Position numbers and translations under genes: made by a program. The notes under the pieces are model-generated. The model saw nothing but the letters and a program-made list of their open reading frames with translations, was not told the origin of the DNA and ran no database searches. 64,000 nt of DNA from Brevibacillus sp051967035 (GTDB taxonomy: Bacteria; Bacillota; Bacilli; Brevibacillales; Brevibacillaceae): assembly GCF_051967035.1 (NCBI RefSeq), contig NZ_JBQCKK010000001.1, positions 248,001 through 312,000 on the forward strand, written 5' to 3'. Shown here one piece after another: positions 59,637 to 64,000 of the stretch (the stretch's first letter is position 1; every line of letters starts with the position of its first letter).

Positions 59637-61913
59637 CTACTTCACATGGGAGACCGTTGGATGGTCAGGGCTGATGGCTGCGAAGCGATAGCCTTTTGCC
59701 TGTAAAAAGGCGATGACTTCCGGAAGGGCTTGTGCAGTAGGCGATTTGGTGCTGGCATCGTGCATCAGCACGACAATTTCTTTCTGCGATTTCACCTGCT
59801 GCTTGATGTTGGCGAGCGCCTGTTGGGCCGTGTAATGGTTGCTGCGGGCGTCTCCGTTGGTGACATTCCAGTCGATGAACGTATAGCCTTTCTTGTTCGC
59901 TTCGGCTTTAATGGCGCTCATGACTGTTTTTTGGTTGTTGTACCGTTTCGGATCCTGGTATTTGAGACTGACGGTATTGGTGCTGCCGCCCGGATAGCGG
60001 AACAGCACGGGCTTCGTCCCGATCGCTTTTTCAATCAGCTGGTTGCCTTTTTCCAAGTCGGCGAAAAAGGCCTCGGTGCTTTTGTAAACCACCTGGTAAT
60101 CGTGCGAGTACGTATGTCCGCCGATGGCGTGGCCTTCTGCAACCGCCCGTTTCAGGATCGCTTCGTTTCCGGGGACATGCCTGCCCACGATAAAGAAGGT
60201 GGCTTTCACCTGGTATTTTTTCAGCGTATCGAGTATATGCGGCGTGACAGGTGAAGGACCGTCGTCAAACGTCAAGTAAGCGATTTTCTCGCCCGGCTTC
60301 GGCGCTGGCGAAGCTGGCGGCTTGGGAGCCGGAGCAGTCGTGCCAGGCGGTTGGGTAGTCCCGGGCTTGGGAGCCGGAGCGGTCGTGCCGGGCGGCTGGG
60401 CAGTCCCGGGCTTGGGAGCCGGAGCGGTCGTGCCGGGCGGCTGGGCAGTCCCGGGCTTGGGAGCCGGAGCGGCCGTGCCGGGCGGCTGGGCAGTCCCGGG
60501 CTTGGGAGCCGGAGTAGCCGTGCCGGGCGGTTGGGCAGTTCCGGGCTTGGGAGCCGGAGTAGCCGTGTCAGGCGGTTGGGCAGTTCCGGGCTTGGGAGCC
60601 GGAGTAGCCGTGTCAGGCGGTTGGGCAGTTCCGGGCTTGGGAGCTGGAGTAGCCGTGTCAGGCGTCTGCGTTGTTCCGGGCACCGCAGGCTGGCTGTGGA
60701 TAGCTGCGACAGGAACGAACGGTACGTCGTTATAGATCAAAAAGCGTTTGCGCAGCTCCGTGAATTTGTTCAGGGCGTCTGCATAGGAGTCAACGATTTC
60801 GTGCGGGCTCTTCCCTTGCGCAAGCAGCTGGCCGATTTTGTTGGTGCCCATCATCTGCTCGAACAGTGTCATTTCCTTGTCTGTGCCGAGCGGTACGGGA
60901 AACGGCTGGAGCTGTCTCGCATAGGCGAGCGCGTACATCCCGGTTTGGACCGGACGGAAGCTGCGCGGGTCGTAAATATGCAGCCGTACGCCGCCTGCCT
61001 TCTCCTTTTTCTCCGGGAGAAACAATACGCCAGGCAGCAAGCTTCCGTTCATGAGATCGGCGTATTGCACAGAATCGATGCCTTCTGCGCCCACCCAGGT
61101 GAAATAGTCTCTCGGGGTAACAGGCGTGCCTGCCCCAAGTCCTGTTGCCATATAGCCATAGACAGAAGTCAGATCAGGAAGGGGCGGGGAGGGCGGAACC
61201 CAGTTCAGCCCGGTTTCCGGGTAGAGCATCGTCCGGGTGTAGCCTTGCATCGGAACAACGTACAGGTCAACGCCAATGGAACGGTTGAAAAACAGAGCCA
61301 ACTCGCCGATGGTCATTCCATGAGCCAAAGGCAGCTCGTCTACGCCGATGGAGGACTGATACGGCTTTTCCAACACGGGCCCTTCCACGATGGTGCCGCC
61401 TAGCGGATTGGGACGGTCAAGGATGATGACTTGCTTTCCCTGCTCCTTGGCAGCCGTCATGGCGTATTGCAGCGCCGATAGGTAGGGAGAGGTTCGAGCG
61501 CCTATGTCTTGCAAATCGACGAGAAGCGTATCAACCTGCCGCCACATGTCCGCAGTCGGCTGACGGGTCGGGTCATCCAGGCTGAAAACCGGAATGCCGT
61601 ACACCGGGTGAAGGAACGTATCGGTGTGCGTTCCCCCTTGCGCCCTGCCATCCAACCCGTACGGGGGAGCGAACAAGGCGGTGAGGGTGACGGAGCGATC
61701 CCGGCGCAAAAGGTCGATCGTGCTCGTTCCCTGACTGTTGACGCCGGTTTGATTGGTCAGCAATCCGACTTTTTTCCCCTCGATGAGTGGATGAAAGCGG
61801 TCGAACAGCACGTCGCTACCCAATTGAATGGCAGCGGTGTTGGCAGAGCTGCCCCCAGGGGGAAGCAAGGTCAAGATGAGTGCCAGAATCAGGAAGGGAA
61901 TCAACTTTTTCAT
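59637..61913 (-). CDS. Secreted DUF1343 (NamZ-type) and polysaccharide deacetylase fusion
   Basis: A 758-residue exported two-domain wall protein. Residues 1-24 form a signal peptide (MKKLIPFLILALILTLL...). Residues about 30-400 are a DUF1343 domain (LLTNQTGVN at 51, PNPLGG and EGPVLEKP at about 190-205), the fold of exo-beta-N-acetylmuramidase NamZ. A proline-rich linker (about 410-535) holds about seven 15-residue repeats of the type TATPAPKPGTAQPPD. Residues about 540-758 are a NodB deacetylase with TFDDGP, HTYSH, RYPGG and LMHD intact. The usual PEHG at the DUF1343 active site is read here as PPYG (residues 83-86), so the first domain may be inactive or changed. The start, ending at 61913, has AGAGG 8 bp before it. 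Confidence 0.9.
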   Translation of the reverse strand: MKKLIPFLILALILTLLPPGGSSANTAAIQLGSDVLFDRFHPLIEGKKVGLLTNQTGVNSQGTSTIDLLRRDRSVTLTALFAPPYGLDGRAQGGTHTDTFLHPVYGIPVFSLDDPTRQPTADMWRQVDTLLVDLQDIGARTSPYLSALQYAMTAAKEQGKQVIILDRPNPLGGTIVEGPVLEKPYQSSIGVDELPLAHGMTIGELALFFNRSIGVDLYVVPMQGYTRTMLYPETGLNWVPPSPPLPDLTSVYGYMATGLGAGTPVTPRDYFTWVGAEGIDSVQYADLMNGSLLPGVLFLPEKKEKAGGVRLHIYDPRSFRPVQTGMYALAYARQLQPFPVPLGTDKEMTLFEQMMGTNKIGQLLAQGKSPHEIVDSYADALNKFTELRKRFLIYNDVPFVPVAAIHSQPAVPGTTQTPDTATPAPKPGTAQPPDTATPAPKPGTAQPPDTATPAPKPGTAQPPGTATPAPKPGTAQPPGTAAPAPKPGTAQPPGTTAPAPKPGTAQPPGTTAPAPKPGTTQPPGTTAPAPKPPASPAPKPGEKIAYLTFDDGPSPVTPHILDTLKKYQVKATFFIVGRHVPGNEAILKRAVAEGHAIGGHTYSHDYQVVYKSTEAFFADLEKGNQLIEKAIGTKPVLFRYPGGSTNTVSLKYQDPKRYNNQKTVMSAIKAEANKKGYTFIDWNVTNGDARSNHYTAQQALANIKQQVKSQKEIVVLMHDASTKSPTAQALPEVIAFLQAKGYRFAAISPDHPTVSHVK
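60318..60680. repeat. 45-bp tandem repeat in the fusion gene linker
   Basis: About seven and a half copies of a 45-bp unit code for the Pro-Lys-Gly-Thr-rich linker. Units differ at few positions; the copies nearest the DUF1343 side share one variant (GACACGG, Asp) and those nearest the deacetylase another (GGCACGA, Gly), so expansion seems to have run in two blocks. Confidence 0.92.
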
Positions 61914-62203
61914 CAGCATTGCCTCTTTCGAAGAAAAGTACTGTCGTTTCTTGTTCATTGTAACGGTTTTTGCCAGCAATTTGGTTGTATTTTTGTAACA
62001 ATTTGAAATTGGGTCTAAAGGCAGAGGAACCCCGTACTTTTCTAACCGATTTCCAGCTGATTCCTGCTTGTCCAAGCGGCTTGCTTCCTTCTACAATGAC
62101 AGTGCGATCCTGGCAGGCCATTGCAGGAATGGCTTGAAACGGCCCCAAGCCTATAGTAGATTAGGAATCGTGTGAATCTTATTCGGAAACGGAGTGAACC
62201 TTT

Positions 62204-62989
62204 TTGCTGAAAAAACTCGCATCATTCGTGCTGGCACTTGCTTTGGTGCCGATGGCCGCCTTCTCTGCCGCGGCAGCGCCCGTCGCTGCGCAGACGGCTG
62301 TCAAGGTGACGTACAATAAAAAAGCGATTGTATTTCCCGATCAAAAGCCTTTGATCCGCGACAGCCGGACATTGGTGCCGATTCGTCCCATTGCGGAAAC
62401 ATTGGGCTTCCAAGTCGACTGGAACGAAAAAACGAGAACCGTGACGATTGACAAAGGAAACGACAATATCCGCCTGGTCATCTCGCAAAAAATTGCCAAG
62501 CGCAATGGACAAACCATCCATCTGGATGTGCCTGCGCAAATCGTCAACCAGCGCACCGTCGTGCCTGTACGCTTCATTGCCGAGGCGCTGAACTACAAGG
62601 TCGACTGGGACCCGGCTACGCAAACGGTTTTGATTGCGGATCAAGCCGCTTCGAACCCAAATGGGACAGAAGGAAAACCTCAGGAGCAGACCAAGCCTGC
62701 GGAAGAGGGCAAACAGCAGGATACGGTGAGTCTGATCGACAAGGAAAGCGTCCGAGGCCAATATTTTCTCTTGTCGCCAATGGGGATCTATAAAGTAGCA
62801 GGGAAAGTAGACCCGAAGGCAGAGGTTGTCGTGGAATTGGAAGGAACCTCCTATTCTGTCGATGTGAACGCAGACGGAACCTTTGAGTTTTTCCAAACGA
62901 CGCACGATGGCATTCGCCAGTTCACGGTGAAGGCAGAAGTAGCCGGTAAAGCGGATACGTTTGAAGGCGAATTCCAGCCCGTAAACTAA
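62204..62989 (+). CDS. Exported copper-amine-oxidase-N-like domain protein
   Basis: A 261-residue exported protein. TTG 62204 is the start, with a weak GGAGTG site upstream. A signal peptide (about 1-26, ending AAAAP) is followed by a copper amine oxidase N-terminal domain (PF07833-type, about 30-145), with the two repeats LVPIRPIAETLGFQVDW and VVPVRFIAEALNYKVDW. In Bacilli this is a wall- or surface-associated module, without copper chemistry. A charged linker (about 148-175) leads to a beta-sandwich-like C-terminus (about 185-261). No SLH domain is present. A TATAGT (62152) lies upstream. It is followed by a hairpin and the YhcN/YlaJ lipoprotein gene. Confidence 0.85.
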   Translation: MLKKLASFVLALALVPMAAFSAAAAPVAAQTAVKVTYNKKAIVFPDQKPLIRDSRTLVPIRPIAETLGFQVDWNEKTRTVTIDKGNDNIRLVISQKIAKRNGQTIHLDVPAQIVNQRTVVPVRFIAEALNYKVDWDPATQTVLIADQAASNPNGTEGKPQEQTKPAEEGKQQDTVSLIDKESVRGQYFLLSPMGIYKVAGKVDPKAEVVVELEGTSYSVDVNADGTFEFFQTTHDGIRQFTVKAEVAGKADTFEGEFQPVN

Positions 62990-63010
62990 GCCAGCCACTT
63001 CCTGAGTAAG

Positions 63011-63053
63011 AACACCTCCCGCGCACCACACTATGCGCAAGGAGGTGTTTTTT
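63011..63053 (+). terminator. Terminator-like hairpin containing the next gene's RBS
   Basis: AACACCTCC pairs with GGAGGTGTT and is followed by TTTT. The 3' arm GGAGGTG (63041-63047) is also the Shine-Dalgarno of the lipoprotein gene, so the hairpin both ends upstream transcripts and could hide the ribosome-binding site. Confidence 0.75.
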
Positions 63054-63678
63054 GTTGAAGCGAATAGGTGTAAGCGTATGCGCGTCGATTTTGCTTGTCG
63101 GTCTGATGACAGGCTGCTCGCCAAACAAAGAACAAGGCACCGAGGATCGCAACGGAAGCCCGGCCAAATTCGATGCGTACGGGATTAATGTTCGCAATGA
63201 CAACGTAGGAAGGGACAAAGGTCCCGCCGCGATGATGAGCCAGAAAATGGTCCATAACCGCGAGCCGCATCTCGTCGCCCTGCTGGAGCGGCATGCGGAA
63301 AGGTTGCCGGGCGTAGTCGATATCAAGGTGCTGGCATACAAGGACAATCTGCTGGTCGGTGTATGGCCAACAGATACGCCAAAACCCGATGAAGTCAATC
63401 CCCGTCCGTCGATCCCGTATACCCCTGGAAAAATCATTCGCAACGACAATGGCCATACAGATGCGCTGCAAAAGCGCGTGGTCGACCGTCTGCGCAGCAG
63501 GTTGCAGAGCGAGTCGCGTTTCAATCTGATGTACGTGTCCACAAACAAGGCGATATACGATCGTCTGGCCGATATGCACCAGCGCATCCTTCGCGGCGAG
63601 GAAGTCAGCAACGAGGAGTTCCAGGTGCTGGTCAATGACATCGGCTATACAGTGAAAGGCTACAATCTCGTCGATTGA
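63052..63678 (+). CDS. YhcN/YlaJ-family sporulation lipoprotein
   Basis: A 208-residue lipoprotein. The signal sequence ends in a lipobox, LMTGC (cysteine about residue 22), so the mature protein is lipid-anchored. The core matches the YhcN/YlaJ family: VALLERHAERLPGVVDIKVLAYKDNLLVGV (shorter: ERLPGVVDIKVL, about 84) and LQKRVVDRLRS (about 143), found in forespore and spore inner-membrane lipoproteins, including germination-related ones. TTG 63052 or TTG 63055 is the start; GGAGGTG lies 5 or 8 bp before them. The site is inside the hairpin described above. A terminator follows. Confidence 0.88.
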   Translation: MLKRIGVSVCASILLVGLMTGCSPNKEQGTEDRNGSPAKFDAYGINVRNDNVGRDKGPAAMMSQKMVHNREPHLVALLERHAERLPGVVDIKVLAYKDNLLVGVWPTDTPKPDEVNPRPSIPYTPGKIIRNDNGHTDALQKRVVDRLRSRLQSESRFNLMYVSTNKAIYDRLADMHQRILRGEEVSNEEFQVLVNDIGYTVKGYNLVD

Positions 63679-63679
63679 C

Positions 63680-63713
63680 AAAAGACCACCTGGATGCCCG
63701 GGTGGGCTTTTTG
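63680..63713 (+). terminator. Terminator after the lipoprotein gene
   Basis: AAAGACCACC pairs with GGTGGGCTTT (one mismatch), with an inner CCGGG/TGGAT region, followed by TTTTT. Confidence 0.75.
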
Positions 63714-63796
63714 TCGAGCGGGGCATGTGGCAGGAGTTTTGCCGAAAATGGGGAAAATAGTCTGGAAGAGTAGGTGAACGGCAAGGAGTGCAACCG

Positions 63797-64000
63797 ATGA
63801 GTCAATTCCAGGTACCCATTTCCAAAATCACTCTTCCTTCGCACAAGCCTTACGTGCTGCGGCGTCCTGCGCTGGCGAGGAAGCTGCGGCTCCTGGCGCA
63901 TGCCCAGCTCTGTCTGATCCACGCCGGAGCGGGCTACGGCAAAACCACATCCTTTGCCACGTTTTTGCACGATGAAGCGCGTCCTGCCTCCTGGTATTTG
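63797..64000 (+). CDS. STAND/MalT-like LuxR-type regulator, N-terminal part (partial)
   Basis: The first 68 codons of a frame that runs off the right edge. It reads MSQFQVPISKITLPSHKPYV and then a conserved Arg-rich helix and the Walker A loop HAGAGYGKTTS (about residues 45-55). This opening (a short leader, LxRP/L, then IxAxAGxGKTT) is typical of large MalT-like STAND ATPase regulators that end in a LuxR or transcriptional-activator domain. The effector and targets are out of sight. AAGGAGTG precedes the ATG. Confidence 0.75.
   Translation, partial: MSQFQVPISKITLPSHKPYVLRRPALARKLRLLAHAQLCLIHAGAGYGKTTSFATFLHDEARPASWYL

Noticed and set aside
60318..60680. Possible CRISPR array
   Set aside because: The repeats are directly adjacent, 45 bp, in frame within a gene, and there are no unique spacers or cas genes.
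60351..61403. A 350-codon plus-strand frame rich in Gly and Ser opposite the fusion gene
   Set aside because: It is the complement of the 45-bp repeats, which are free of stops on both strands. The minus strand has the signal peptide and enzyme domains.

Overview
The window is a chromosomal segment of an aerobic, spore-forming Gram-positive bacterium (Bacillota, Bacilli). The gene order grpE-dnaK-dnaJ-prmA-rsmE-mtaB, then rpsU-yqeY-nfeD-floA-yqfC-yqfD-phoH-ybeY-dgkA-cdd-era-yqzL-recO-glyQS-ccpN-yqfL-dnaG-sigA-trmK-nif3, is the conserved Bacillus 'yqe/yqf' neighbourhood. The fairly high G+C, frequent GTG/TTG starts with strong Shine-Dalgarno sites, and extra genes between the blocks (ddl, murF, lrgAB, an SLH-domain protein) suggest a Brevibacillus-like Paenibacillaceae member. 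That placement is inference; no 16S gene is present.

Layout. 1-7.7 kb: heat-shock chaperones followed by ribosome and tRNA modification genes, a NUDIX hydrolase and deoC. 7.7-14.7 kb: an LrgA/LrgB pair, a Na/Pi cotransporter, an RlmI-like rRNA methyltransferase, an unknown protein, ddl, and murF on the minus strand. 14.8-25.2 kb: translation, membrane-stress (a perfect sigma-W-type promoter before nfeD-floA), sporulation (yqfC/yqfD) and RNA/ribosome maturation genes. 25.2-33.3 kb: a T-box-controlled glyQS operon, ccpN and its PPDK-regulator neighbour, and dnaG-sigA behind a promoter region with a sigma-H-like element. 33.3-43.7 kb: small membrane proteins, an acyl-CoA dehydrogenase with a cre-like site, trmK, a NIF3-like protein, an SLH surface protein overlapping a secreted S41 protease, and two convergent phosphoesterase-type genes. 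43.8-45.5 kb: a six-gene tRNA cluster (Ser-Met-Trp-His-Cys-Arg) and a solitary tRNA-Leu. 45.6-49.1 kb: a GT2 glycosyltransferase, a radical-SAM protein, a glycerophosphodiesterase and a 27-residue YjcZ-like peptide.

49.3-57.5 kb is the main accessory region. It holds ablB (beta-lysine N6-acetyltransferase), a PucR-type regulator on the minus strand, and a divergent run of aminotransferase, CoA-transferase A and B, M20 deacylase and aldehyde dehydrogenase. The first five enzymes match the B. subtilis yodP-yodT set, but in rearranged order, without kamA, and with a regulator and a dehydrogenase added. Together they could take acetyl-beta-lysine through a CoA-activated beta-keto acid to GABA and succinate semialdehyde. 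57.5-64 kb holds a tRNA-Ser, three tandem hairpin terminators with no gene between them, an acyl-CoA synthetase, a secreted DUF1343 (NamZ-type) plus polysaccharide-deacetylase fusion with a 15-residue repeat linker, a copper-amine-oxidase-N-type surface protein, a YhcN/YlaJ sporulation lipoprotein whose ribosome-binding site lies in a hairpin, and the start of a STAND-type regulator.

No insertion sequence, prophage, CRISPR array or rRNA gene was seen. The strongest leads are the beta-lysine cluster with its candidate operator, the DUF1343-deacetylase fusion lacking the usual Glu-His pair, and the RBS-containing hairpin at 63011-63053.
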